Source: Gemmatimonadetes bacterium 13_2_20CM_2_65_7
GTDB lineage: Bacteria > Gemmatimonadota > Gemmatimonadetes > Gemmatimonadales > GWC2-71-9
Reading direction: 5' to 3'
Assembly (NCBI GenBank): GCA_001915025.1
Contig: MNDR01000023.1
Coordinates: 1 to 45,344 of the forward strand
DNA: 45,344 nucleotides
In this document: piece after piece, positions 34,449-41,959 of the stretch
Position numbering within the stretch: the stretch's first letter is position 1
Layout of the letters: every line of letters starts with the position of its first letter
Translations under genes and position numbers: made by a program
The notes under the pieces: generated by a model
The model's input: only the letters and a program-made list of their open reading frames with translations
Told to the model about the DNA's origin: nothing
The model's database searches: none

Positions 34449-37138
34449 GGGCGCTTCTCTCGTTCGTCGTCCTCGAGATCTCGAGAAAGAGGGAAAAACA
34501 GCGCACGCTGTATCGCCGGGTACGGCGTATCCCATCCGCGGGCGTCATGCCACAGGATGCGGTTGAGGAGCTCCGACGGCGCGGCATCGGGCGCCGCGAA
34601 GTTCATGCGCGCCGACGCGCGCGCAGCGCTGCGCCGCTCGGCGGCACGCGGACCCGTGATGGCACCGACCTCCTGGTTTCTTTCGTACAGCGACTGCTTC
34701 GGCACGATCGCGCTGTAGGACGCGAGGTTGGGCGTCTCAGTCGGCGCGATGAAGCTCGCGCGCATGTCCGTCGCCACCAGATCGAACATGCTCAGCGCCG
34801 GCAGGCCGAGCATCAGCTCGATCGTCTTCACCATGCTCGGCTGGCTGTAGAACGTCGAGTCGATCGCTCCGCGTTTAGCGTACGGGCTGGCGACCAGGGC
34901 CACAGTTCGGTGCCCGTCGATGTGATCGACGCCGTTCTGCGCATCATCCTCGACCACGAGAATCGCCATCGATGTCCAGAAGGAGCTGTGCGACAGGGCC
35001 TCGACCATCCGGCCGAGCGCGAGATCGTTGTCCGCAACGCACGCCTTGGGCGTGCACCATCCGGGGCTCGTCCCCTCCGTATGATCGCTCGGCAGGGCGA
35101 CCAGGACGAGGTTCGGCATCGTCTTTTTCGATTCCCATTCGCGCAGGTGTTCGAGAAAGACATCCGCCTTCACCACGTCGGGAATTTCCTGCGTCCAGCC
35201 AGGATATTCACGCACCAGCAAGCGATCGAGCGAGGGGATATCGGACCGCGTGTGGAAGCGGTTCACCAACAAACTGCGGAAAAAGGCGGGCTTGTGCGGT
35301 TGGGAATCGCGGTATTGCGCGAGCAGAGAAGCGCGTAATGACGCGCTGTCGTTCTGAATGAACGGCGCGTACTCGCCAAAGACAGACACCGATTTCCCCT
35401 TGGACTGCGCCGCCTCCCACAAGAAGCCGCCGGACGAATACGCGAGCGGATCGGTGCCTTCGGACGGATAGCTCCGGCCGGTGTAGAGCGGCCACATCGG
35501 GTATTCGGTCTCATTCGCTTGCGTCAACCAGTTGTGCCCATCCGCCGAGTTGCCGCCCGACGCGAAGAAATGATCGAGCAGCACGAACTGGTCAGCGAGC
35601 GCGTGCGCATTGGGGGTGACGTCGCGGCCGTACTGAAGGAACGAGCTGTCGCTTGCCCCCCTCCCCATGTCGCCAAAGATCTGGTCGTACGTGCGATTCT
35701 CACGGATGATGTAGACGACGTGGTCGATGCGGGACGGCTCTCCGGGCCTTTCCGGAACAGCACTCGCCGGCACAGCAGGGCGAGGCGCCGAGGAAACCAG
35801 CCCGACGCCTCCCTGAAGCGTGAGACGGTTGTTCTGCGCCACTGAAGTCGTGTACGCGTTCAGCCCCGCGTCATTCGGTACGGCGATGACGTTCACCGAC
35901 CCCCGATAGGCATGCACGTACCGGCCCACTAATCCCACGTTGCGTCCCACGCCCGACCCCACCCCGAACAGCGTGCCGACCGCAATCGTGCCACCGTCCG
36001 GGCTCACATCGATCGTGGTGGGATACCAGCCGGTTGGAATGAGCCCACGCAGTCGGGCGGGACCACGAGTTACCCCGTACATCGCAACCGCGTTCAACCC
36101 GCCCAATGTCACAAACAGGGTCGCGCCGTCGGGTGAGAGAGCGACGGCCGTGGGCGCGAACCCGATCTTGCGCTCGCGGAACGGCGCCACTGTGATCGTC
36201 GAGATCACCGAATCCTGGCGGGTGTCGATCACGCTCACGTTGTCCGAGTTGCCGTTGGCGACGTAGAGCCGCCCGCCCTTTTCGTCCCATGCCAGGCCGG
36301 TTGGGTGCAGTCCCACGGGAATCACCTTGCTGACCTTGCCGGCGACGAGATCGACGCGGGTCACACTGCCCGGCGGCACCATGCCGCGCGCATCCACACG
36401 CACGAGCTCCGCGAACGGATCGCAGCATTGTTTGGCAGAGCGATCGCGCGCGGTCGGCTTGCGACCGCCGAGATTCGAGACGTACGCGACGGAACCATCT
36501 TCACTCATGACGGCGGCGACCGGCAGGACGCCGAGCGCGATCTTCTTGAGCAATGAGCCGTCCTCGGCATCGAGTACGGCGAGCTCGTCATTGGCCGGAA
36601 GGGGCACGGCAACGACGCGGTGGCCGGAAGCGTTGCGACGCCGCGCGATCATCGGACCGCCGGCGATATAGTCTCCGAGCGCGGGTGAAGACAGCTGTAA
36701 AACGATGCTGTCGACGCCGTACGCAACGAGGTGCGCGACCGATTTTGCCCGCGCCACGCTATCCGAACCGGGTGTGCGGCTTAATGCTAAAGCCGCCGGC
36801 AGCTTACCTACCGCAGACAGAAACACGCGCCCCGCCGTGCTAACAGGGTCGATCGCGATTCCCTGCACGCCGCTGTGGCCGTCGAATGCGGTGCTCCCGA
36901 GCACGGCGTTGTCGCGCCAGCCGAGCCGGTAGAGCGCGCCAGGCACCGTCACCCAGATCTCCCCGGGGCGGGCGCCGAACCGGACGCCCGTGACGCGACC
37001 GGTGAAGACGCTCTGCAGACCAGCCGGGGTGACACGCTGATCAGTGGCAATGACGCCGGGATCAGTGATTTCGCGACGCGGCTGAGGAATCGGCTGTTGT
37101 GCAACCCCTTGGAGCAACACGAGGAGTGGAAGGAGCAT
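34445..37138 (-). CDS. YVTN beta-propeller / phosphoesterase fusion protein
   Basis: This 897-residue exported protein has a signal peptide (LLPLLVLLQGVAQQ). A beta-propeller of the YVTN type runs from about 35 to 410, with repeats such as GLAWDEKGGRLYVANGNS and SVIDTRQDSVISTI. A C-terminal alkaline-phosphatase-superfamily phosphoesterase domain (about 465-800) contains HVVYIIRENRTYDQIFGD, ANADG-like ADGHNWLTQ and ALPSDHTEGTS. The family includes phospholipase C-like and acid phosphatase-like enzymes. The metal-site residues Glu/Asp/His appear present in these segments. It overlaps the RidA fusion gene tail-to-tail by 4 bp. A TAACTT six bases before the ATG suggests a leaderless transcript. 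Confidence 0.88.
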   Translation of the reverse strand: MLLPLLVLLQGVAQQPIPQPRREITDPGVIATDQRVTPAGLQSVFTGRVTGVRFGARPGEIWVTVPGALYRLGWRDNAVLGSTAFDGHSGVQGIAIDPVSTAGRVFLSAVGKLPAALALSRTPGSDSVARAKSVAHLVAYGVDSIVLQLSSPALGDYIAGGPMIARRRNASGHRVVAVPLPANDELAVLDAEDGSLLKKIALGVLPVAAVMSEDGSVAYVSNLGGRKPTARDRSAKQCCDPFAELVRVDARGMVPPGSVTRVDLVAGKVSKVIPVGLHPTGLAWDEKGGRLYVANGNSDNVSVIDTRQDSVISTITVAPFRERKIGFAPTAVALSPDGATLFVTLGGLNAVAMYGVTRGPARLRGLIPTGWYPTTIDVSPDGGTIAVGTLFGVGSGVGRNVGLVGRYVHAYRGSVNVIAVPNDAGLNAYTTSVAQNNRLTLQGGVGLVSSAPRPAVPASAVPERPGEPSRIDHVVYIIRENRTYDQIFGDMGRGASDSSFLQYGRDVTPNAHALADQFVLLDHFFASGGNSADGHNWLTQANETEYPMWPLYTGRSYPSEGTDPLAYSSGGFLWEAAQSKGKSVSVFGEYAPFIQNDSASLRASLLAQYRDSQPHKPAFFRSLLVNRFHTRSDIPSLDRLLVREYPGWTQEIPDVVKADVFLEHLREWESKKTMPNLVLVALPSDHTEGTSPGWCTPKACVADNDLALGRMVEALSHSSFWTSMAILVVEDDAQNGVDHIDGHRTVALVASPYAKRGAIDSTFYSQPSMVKTIELMLGLPALSMFDLVATDMRASFIAPTETPNLASYSAIVPKQSLYERNQEVGAITGPRAAERRSAARASARMNFAAPDAAPSELLNRILWHDARGWDTPYPAIQRALFFPLSRDLEDDEREKRP

Positions 37139-37150
37139 TGGACAAAGTTA
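37139..37150 (-). promoter_or_regulatory. -10-like hexamer before the phosphoesterase gene
   Basis: On the minus strand TAACTT (37150-37145) is followed by 6 nt and then the ATG at 37138. No Shine-Dalgarno is present. Confidence 0.35.
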
Positions 37151-37222
37151 CACTCCGAGCAAAAACCGGGGCCGTGACACATTCCTAACCCTGCCTAGCG
37201 TGGCCGATCGGGCTCAGAGCCG

Positions 37223-37234
37223 TATTATCGGGCC
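37223..37234 (+). promoter_or_regulatory. -10-like hexamer before the second DUF5916 gene
   Basis: TATTAT (37223-37228) is followed by 6 nt and the ATG at 37235. There is no ribosome site. It shares the 96-bp gap with the divergent phosphoesterase gene. Confidence 0.45.
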
Positions 37235-39568
37235 ATGCTCTTGGCGTTGCTGCTGCTACTCCCCGCCGATTCGATGATTTACTCGGGTCGGGATCGTCAG
37301 CTGGAGGTCCGGATTCCGCGGATCGAGGCCGATGTCCTCATCGATGGCGATCTGTCGGACTCGGTCTGGGCGCATGCCGCCGTGCTGACCGGTTTCTCGC
37401 AATACGCCCCGAACGACGGCGTGCCCGCTGCTGACTCAACCCAGGTGCTGGTCTGGTACTCACCCAACGCGATCTACTTCGGGATTCGCGCCTTCGAATC
37501 GCACGGCCGTCCGACGATGACCCTCGCCAATCGGGACCAGATCTTCGGCGACGACAACGTTCAGATCCTGCTCGGCACATTTCACGACGCGAAACAGGTG
37601 CTGATGTTCGCGGTGAATCCGCTGGGTGTGCAGGGCGACGGCTCGCTGATCGAGGGCGCCAACGTCACCGCCAGCGGCTTCATCGGCGGCGCGGTCGTCG
37701 GGCGCGAGCAACCTGATCTCAGCCCCGACTTCGTCTACGAATCCAGAGGACGCCTGACCGACTGGGGATACGAGGTCGAAGTGCGCATCCCCTTCAAGAG
37801 TTTGCGCTATCAAGCCCGGCAGCCGCAGGACTGGAGCATCAACGTGCTGCGCGAGGTCAAGCACTCCGGCTTCGAGGATTCGTGGTATCCCGCGCGCCGG
37901 GCGAATGCCTCGTTCATTGCGCAGTCGGGAACGCTCAGCGGCCTGACCGGCATGCATCGCGGGCTCGTCGTCGACCTCAATCCGGAGGCGACCGGGAGAG
38001 CCAGCGGTGCACCGACCGCGTCCGGCTATCAGTACGACATGGGCAACCCGCAAGTCGGCGGGAACGTGCGCTGGGGTGTGTCCGACAATCTCACGCTGAA
38101 CGGCACGATCAAACCGGACTTCTCGCAGGTGGAATCCGACGCCGGGCAGCTCGCATTCGATCCCCGGCAGGCGCTCTTCTTCCCCGAGAAGCGGCCGTTC
38201 TTCCTCGAGGGCAGCGAGCTATTTCAGGTGCCGCAGAATCTCATCTACACGCGCCGCATCGTGCAGCCGGTCGCGGCGGCGAAGCTCACAGGCACGGCAT
38301 TCGGGACGGACATCGGGTTGCTCTCGGCGGTCGATCAAAAATTCGCTTCGCCGACGGGGACCGACAATCCGATCTTCACGATTCTCAGAGCGCAACACAG
38401 CATGGGCCACGGCTCCCGGATCGGCATGGTCTACACGGACCGGATCGTAGGCGGCGATTACAATCGGGTGGCCGAGGTCGACAGCCGTCTCGTGTTCAAG
38501 GACATCTTTGGGCTGAATCTGCAGCTCGCGGGCAGTCGCACGCGTGCCGGCGGTGTGACGACGACGGCGCCGCTGTGGCTGACCCAGTTCACGATTCAGC
38601 ACCGGATCTGGGGTTTGCGCAGCGTGTTCGCCGGGATCGGGGACGATTTCCGCGACGCGAGTGGGTTCATTGGCCGGGCGGGCATCGTGCACTCGTATGT
38701 GGACCCGAGCTGGACGACGTATGGCCGTCCCGGCGCGTTGCTGCAGCGCTTCACGGGCGACATCGTCGTGGACGGCATCTGGCAATATCAAAACTTCATC
38801 CACGGCCGCCACATGCAGGACAAGAAGCTGCATTTCAACGGCAACGCCACGTTGCGTGGCGGCTGGAATGTCGGTGCCGGCTATTTCGTCGAATCGTTTG
38901 GGTATGACTCCGCGCTGTACGCCCGCTATCGACTGGAAATCCCGAAAGCCGGAGGGGGACTCGACACCATTCCCTTCGTCGGCCAGCCGACGATCGAAAA
39001 CGGCGAATTCATCGTTCAGGTGGCGACACCGCAGTGGAAGCATTTCAGCGCCGACGGATTCTTCCTCAAGGGCCATGACGAGAATTTCTTCGAGTGGGCT
39101 TCGGCGGACTTGATCTATATGAACGCGGAGCTGTCGTACCGCCCCACCGAGCGGATTCGCAACTCGATCAGCTACTTCTGGCAACAGGTGAATCGTCGCA
39201 CGGACGGCACGCTCGTGAACGTCGGTCGCGTCCTCCGGGCAAAGCTCGAGTACCAACTGTCGCGGCCGTTGTTTATCAGAGTCGTCGGCCAGTATATCCA
39301 GGATCAGACGGATTCGCTGCGGGACGATTCCCGCACGAACGCGCCGATTCTCATTGCTGGGGCGGGTGGCAGTGTGACCCGCGCCGCGGCTAGCAGCAGC
39401 AATCTGCTACATGCGGACGTGCTGCTCAGCTACCAGCCGATGCCCGGGACGGTCGTGTTCGCGGGATACGGGAGCAACATGCTGGATGAGGAGGCATTCC
39501 GGTTCCGGGGCTTGAACCGCACCGACGACGCATTCTTTCTCAAGCTGAGTTACCTGTTCCGGCTCTAG
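37235..39568 (+). CDS. DUF5916 outer-membrane protein, second copy
   Basis: This 777-residue protein has a short signal peptide (LLALLLLLPA). A CBM9-like domain follows (IEADVLIDGDLSDSVWAHAA, then VLVWYSPNAIYFGIRAFE and MFAVNPLGVQGDG). The DUF5916 barrel region has IKPDFSQVESDAGQLAF and PEKRPFFLEGSELF and ends near LKLSYLFRL. It is a paralogue of the protein at 7311-9983, with the same domain order but shorter by about 110 residues. The final residue is Leu rather than Phe. It likely sits in the outer membrane; the ligand is unknown. Confidence 0.88.
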   Translation: MLLALLLLLPADSMIYSGRDRQLEVRIPRIEADVLIDGDLSDSVWAHAAVLTGFSQYAPNDGVPAADSTQVLVWYSPNAIYFGIRAFESHGRPTMTLANRDQIFGDDNVQILLGTFHDAKQVLMFAVNPLGVQGDGSLIEGANVTASGFIGGAVVGREQPDLSPDFVYESRGRLTDWGYEVEVRIPFKSLRYQARQPQDWSINVLREVKHSGFEDSWYPARRANASFIAQSGTLSGLTGMHRGLVVDLNPEATGRASGAPTASGYQYDMGNPQVGGNVRWGVSDNLTLNGTIKPDFSQVESDAGQLAFDPRQALFFPEKRPFFLEGSELFQVPQNLIYTRRIVQPVAAAKLTGTAFGTDIGLLSAVDQKFASPTGTDNPIFTILRAQHSMGHGSRIGMVYTDRIVGGDYNRVAEVDSRLVFKDIFGLNLQLAGSRTRAGGVTTTAPLWLTQFTIQHRIWGLRSVFAGIGDDFRDASGFIGRAGIVHSYVDPSWTTYGRPGALLQRFTGDIVVDGIWQYQNFIHGRHMQDKKLHFNGNATLRGGWNVGAGYFVESFGYDSALYARYRLEIPKAGGGLDTIPFVGQPTIENGEFIVQVATPQWKHFSADGFFLKGHDENFFEWASADLIYMNAELSYRPTERIRNSISYFWQQVNRRTDGTLVNVGRVLRAKLEYQLSRPLFIRVVGQYIQDQTDSLRDDSRTNAPILIAGAGGSVTRAAASSSNLLHADVLLSYQPMPGTVVFAGYGSNMLDEEAFRFRGLNRTDDAFFLKLSYLFRL

Positions 39569-39583
39569 GACTGGGTTAGAGAG

Positions 39584-40207
39584 TCACTCGTACATCTTCG
39601 CCGTATCGGCGCGCGCCAGCTCGACGAGAAAGTCTGCGATCTTCCCGGTCACGGCTTCCACGTAGCGTTTCCCCTTCAGCACGCGCTCCGACGCGATGTG
39701 TTGCATCACGCTCGTCTCCAGCTCGCCGGCATGGTCGCCGAGATCGGAGAAAAAGGACTGCGGATCCACGACCTCGTACCAATTGATCACGCACAGAAAA
39801 ACTGAGACTTGCGGCTGCAGCTCGCGGATCATTTGGCGGAAGTCATTGGCGCCATGCCCGTTGAAAACCACGAGCTTCGGGATACCCTGCCCTGCGAGGG
39901 AGATCGCGACGTCGTGCAGCACGAGCGCCTGGGTGCTGGGATTCATGTTCACGCAGAGCGGAATGTCGAGCTGGCCCGTATTCACGCCGAATGGTACCAG
40001 CGGCAACACGACGACCTTCGCGCCACGTTCCCACGCGCGCCCGGTGGCGCGCGTCGCGATTTCCTCCGCTTGGATGTTGTCGGTGGTATAGGGGAGATGG
40101 AGATTGTGCGCCTCCGTCGCCCCCCACGGCAAGACGGCGACCTCGTACCGCGCATCGCGCACGGCCTTCCAGGTCAGCTCGTTGAGAATGTACGGGCGAG
40201 CGGGCAT
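39584..40207 (-). CDS. Creatininase-family amidohydrolase, internally shortened
   Basis: This 207-residue protein has the creatininase N-terminal motif PWGATEAHNLHLPYTTD with metal ligands E32, H34 and D43. VFNGHGAND follows (H118), then DHAGELETS (E162). The family is usually about 240-260 residues. After MQHIASERVL (about 176) the sequence jumps to KGKRYVEAVTGKIADFLVELA, which is the normal last helix. About 40-50 residues that usually lie between appear to be missing, in frame. The active site may still be complete, but lid and packing would differ. Members hydrolyse cyclic amides or N-formyl compounds. The substrate is unknown. Confidence 0.85.
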   Translation of the reverse strand: MPARPYILNELTWKAVRDARYEVAVLPWGATEAHNLHLPYTTDNIQAEEIATRATGRAWERGAKVVVLPLVPFGVNTGQLDIPLCVNMNPSTQALVLHDVAISLAGQGIPKLVVFNGHGANDFRQMIRELQPQVSVFLCVINWYEVVDPQSFFSDLGDHAGELETSVMQHIASERVLKGKRYVEAVTGKIADFLVELARADTAKMYE

Positions 40208-40256
40208 GCAGGAGCATAGACTTGCTCGGAAGGGGTAGACAACGCAAGGTCATGCC

Positions 40257-40757
40257 ATGAAGACGGGATGGACGCTCGCGATGGTATGTGTGGCGCTGTT
40301 GACGCCCCTGCGGCGGCTCTCCTCCCAAGTCCCCGATTCCATCGCGCCCGATTTCCTACTCAAGACACTGACGGGCGACACCGTAAGATTGTCGGATTTG
40401 AGGGGCCACCCTGTGTTTCTCAACTTCTGGGCGTCGTGGTGCAAGACATGCCGCCCGGAAATGGGCGACATCATTGCTGCCTACAACACGCACCACGGCG
40501 TGGGTTTGGAAGTCCTAGCGATCAATCTGACGGATCAGGAGCGCATGCGGGACGTGCGAGCATTTGTGCAGGACTTGGAACTGCCGTTTCCGGTGTTACT
40601 CGATCAGAAAGGGAAAGTTCGAAGGCTATACGCGCTTCGCGGCGTGCCGACTTCCGTGTTCATCGACGCTCGCGGCATCGTGCGCCTCGTGAACATCGGT
40701 CCGATCACGCCTGAGACGATCCAGCGCGGGCTGAACCAGATCCTGCCCGTACGTTAG
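40257..40757 (+). CDS. TlpA/ResA-like thiol-disulfide oxidoreductase
   Basis: This 166-residue exported thioredoxin-fold protein has an N-terminal signal segment (TLAMVCVALLTP). The active site is WASWCKTCRPE with C62 and C65, and the cis-Pro loop is GVPTSVFID. The AhpC/TSA-like start (APDFLLKTLTGDTVRLSDLRG) is typical of TlpA and ResA. It probably keeps periplasmic thiols reduced, for example in cytochrome c maturation, though no partner genes are nearby. AAGG lies about seven bases before the ATG. A strong hairpin follows the gene. Confidence 0.92.
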   Translation: MKTGWTLAMVCVALLTPLRRLSSQVPDSIAPDFLLKTLTGDTVRLSDLRGHPVFLNFWASWCKTCRPEMGDIIAAYNTHHGVGLEVLAINLTDQERMRDVRAFVQDLELPFPVLLDQKGKVRRLYALRGVPTSVFIDARGIVRLVNIGPITPETIQRGLNQILPVR

Positions 40758-40764
40758 GTGAGCA

Positions 40765-40793
40765 AACCGGCGGCCGAGAAGTCGCCGCCGGTT
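40765..40793. terminator. Bidirectional terminator hairpin
   Basis: A perfect 10-bp stem (AACCGGCGGC at 40765-40774 with GCCGCCGGTT at 40784-40793) has a 9-nt loop. It lies between the convergent tlpA-like and lipoprotein genes. The T-tract on either side is weak, but position and stem strength favour termination in both directions. Confidence 0.65.
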
Positions 40794-40807
40794 GTCACCG
40801 CTGTCCA

Positions 40808-41830
40808 CTACCGTTTTGTCTGAGTATCCTCCGCCACGTCCGGCCCACGCAGCCGTTCGCGTGTCGTTACGTACAAGTCCCGCTTTCCAAAGCCACCTGG
40901 CCGCTCGGAGAACAAGTACAGTGTAGTCCCGTCGAACGAGAGCGCAGGAGCACCGTCGAACGCCGAGCTATTGACGACGGGACCGAGATTGACCGGTGTT
41001 CCCCATGGATCAAGAGTCGAGGCGCGTGTTGAGACCCACAGGTCCTCGCTGCCCGATCCTCCCGGGCGACCGCTCGAGAGGATCATCTCGAGCCCATCGC
41101 GTCGAATCGTCGTCCGAGTGTCCCGGAATGGACTGCTGAGCTCCGGCACCAATACAGCAGGACCGAATTCGCCGTCATCTCCGATCCGCGTGGTTGCGTA
41201 GATGTCGAAGCCCTGGTCGCTGGTCGGCGGATTATTTTGCCGGGTGAAATACAGGGTCGTGATGCCGGTCACCTCGTCCTCGAAATATGTCGGGCCGGCG
41301 TCAGCGTAGGCGCTATTAACCACGCAGCCGAGATTCTCCGCCGGCTCCCAACCGAAGTCGTCCCGCCTATCATGGCGTCGGGCAACGAACAAGTCGGCGA
41401 GACCACAGCCACCACGTCCCGCACTGTGGTAGTAGATCTGGTGCCCATCCGGCGTGAACGTCGGAGCGAGATCGTTGCCCGCGGAGTTGATGTTGGGTCC
41501 CAAATCCTCTGGCGGACCCCACGGATCGTCGACGCTTGCCCTCTGCGACACCCAGATGTCGATGCCTCCTAAGCCACCCGGACGATCGGAGCTGATGTAG
41601 AGACTCAGCCCATCCTTGGAAATTGCCGGATGCTGGTCGTTGTACGGCGAATTGACGACAGGGCCGAGGTTCGCCGGCGTGCCCCACGGACCATACTCAG
41701 GTTGATCTTCGGTGATCACGTCGGCTTTGAGTGCCGCAGCGTTGGGACTCAACGGCAGGTTGTCCCTGCTGCATCCGTAGGCGAGCGCGCCGAGTACACT
41801 GAGCACCGCAATCTTCGCGAGCGGTTTCAT
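40808..41830 (-). CDS. PD40-repeat lipoprotein
   Basis: This 340-residue protein has a lipoprotein signal peptide with the lipobox LAYGC (C20). It has at least five PD40-like propeller blades, each with an NLGPVVNSxxND-type segment and SxDGxxLYxxSDRPGG (for example LSLYISSDRPGG and LYLFSERPGGFG). Such proteins are probably outer-membrane or periplasmic scaffolds. AGGAGG lies about eight bases before the ATG at 41830. It diverges from the BTAD-TPR regulator across a 129-bp region holding direct repeats, so the regulator may control it. Confidence 0.9.
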   Translation of the reverse strand: MKPLAKIAVLSVLGALAYGCSRDNLPLSPNAAALKADVITEDQPEYGPWGTPANLGPVVNSPYNDQHPAISKDGLSLYISSDRPGGLGGIDIWVSQRASVDDPWGPPEDLGPNINSAGNDLAPTFTPDGHQIYYHSAGRGGCGLADLFVARRHDRRDDFGWEPAENLGCVVNSAYADAGPTYFEDEVTGITTLYFTRQNNPPTSDQGFDIYATTRIGDDGEFGPAVLVPELSSPFRDTRTTIRRDGLEMILSSGRPGGSGSEDLWVSTRASTLDPWGTPVNLGPVVNSSAFDGAPALSFDGTTLYLFSERPGGFGKRDLYVTTRERLRGPDVAEDTQTKR

Positions 41831-41902
41831 CTGACACCTCCTGGTGTTGTTTGCCGAGAGCCGAACCAGCCCGTACCTTCTGACTGCCAGTTTCGGCTGG
41901 CC

Positions 41903-41932
41903 GCGTCACCAGGTCGTGACCGTGGCGTCACC
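41903..41932 (+). promoter_or_regulatory. Three octamer direct repeats at 11-bp spacing (SARP-type operator)
   Basis: GCGTCACC (41903-41910), TCGTGACC (41914-41921) and GCGTCACC (41925-41932) start exactly 11 bp apart; the outer two are identical and the middle one differs at two positions. The SARP/AfsR regulator family binds direct heptamer repeats spaced 11 or 22 bp. The gene 28 bp downstream encodes such a regulator, so autoregulation or control of the divergent lipoprotein gene is likely. Confidence 0.6.
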
Positions 41933-41945
41933 GCTCGCGGTGACG
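41926..41945. repeat. 8-bp perfect hairpin in the divergent regulator/lipoprotein region
   Basis: CGTCACCG (41926-41933) pairs with CGGTGACG (41938-41945) around a 4-nt loop. It overlaps the third direct repeat. In the regulator transcript it would lie just before the ribosome site (GGAAAG). It may be an operator half or a translation-affecting hairpin. Confidence 0.5.
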
Positions 41946-41959
41946 GAAAGAAGCGTCGT

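Noticed and set aside
39563-39581. Possible terminator (CTCTA ... TAGAG) between the second DUF5916 gene and creatininase
   Set aside because: The stem is only 5 bp with a 9-nt loop and no T-tract.
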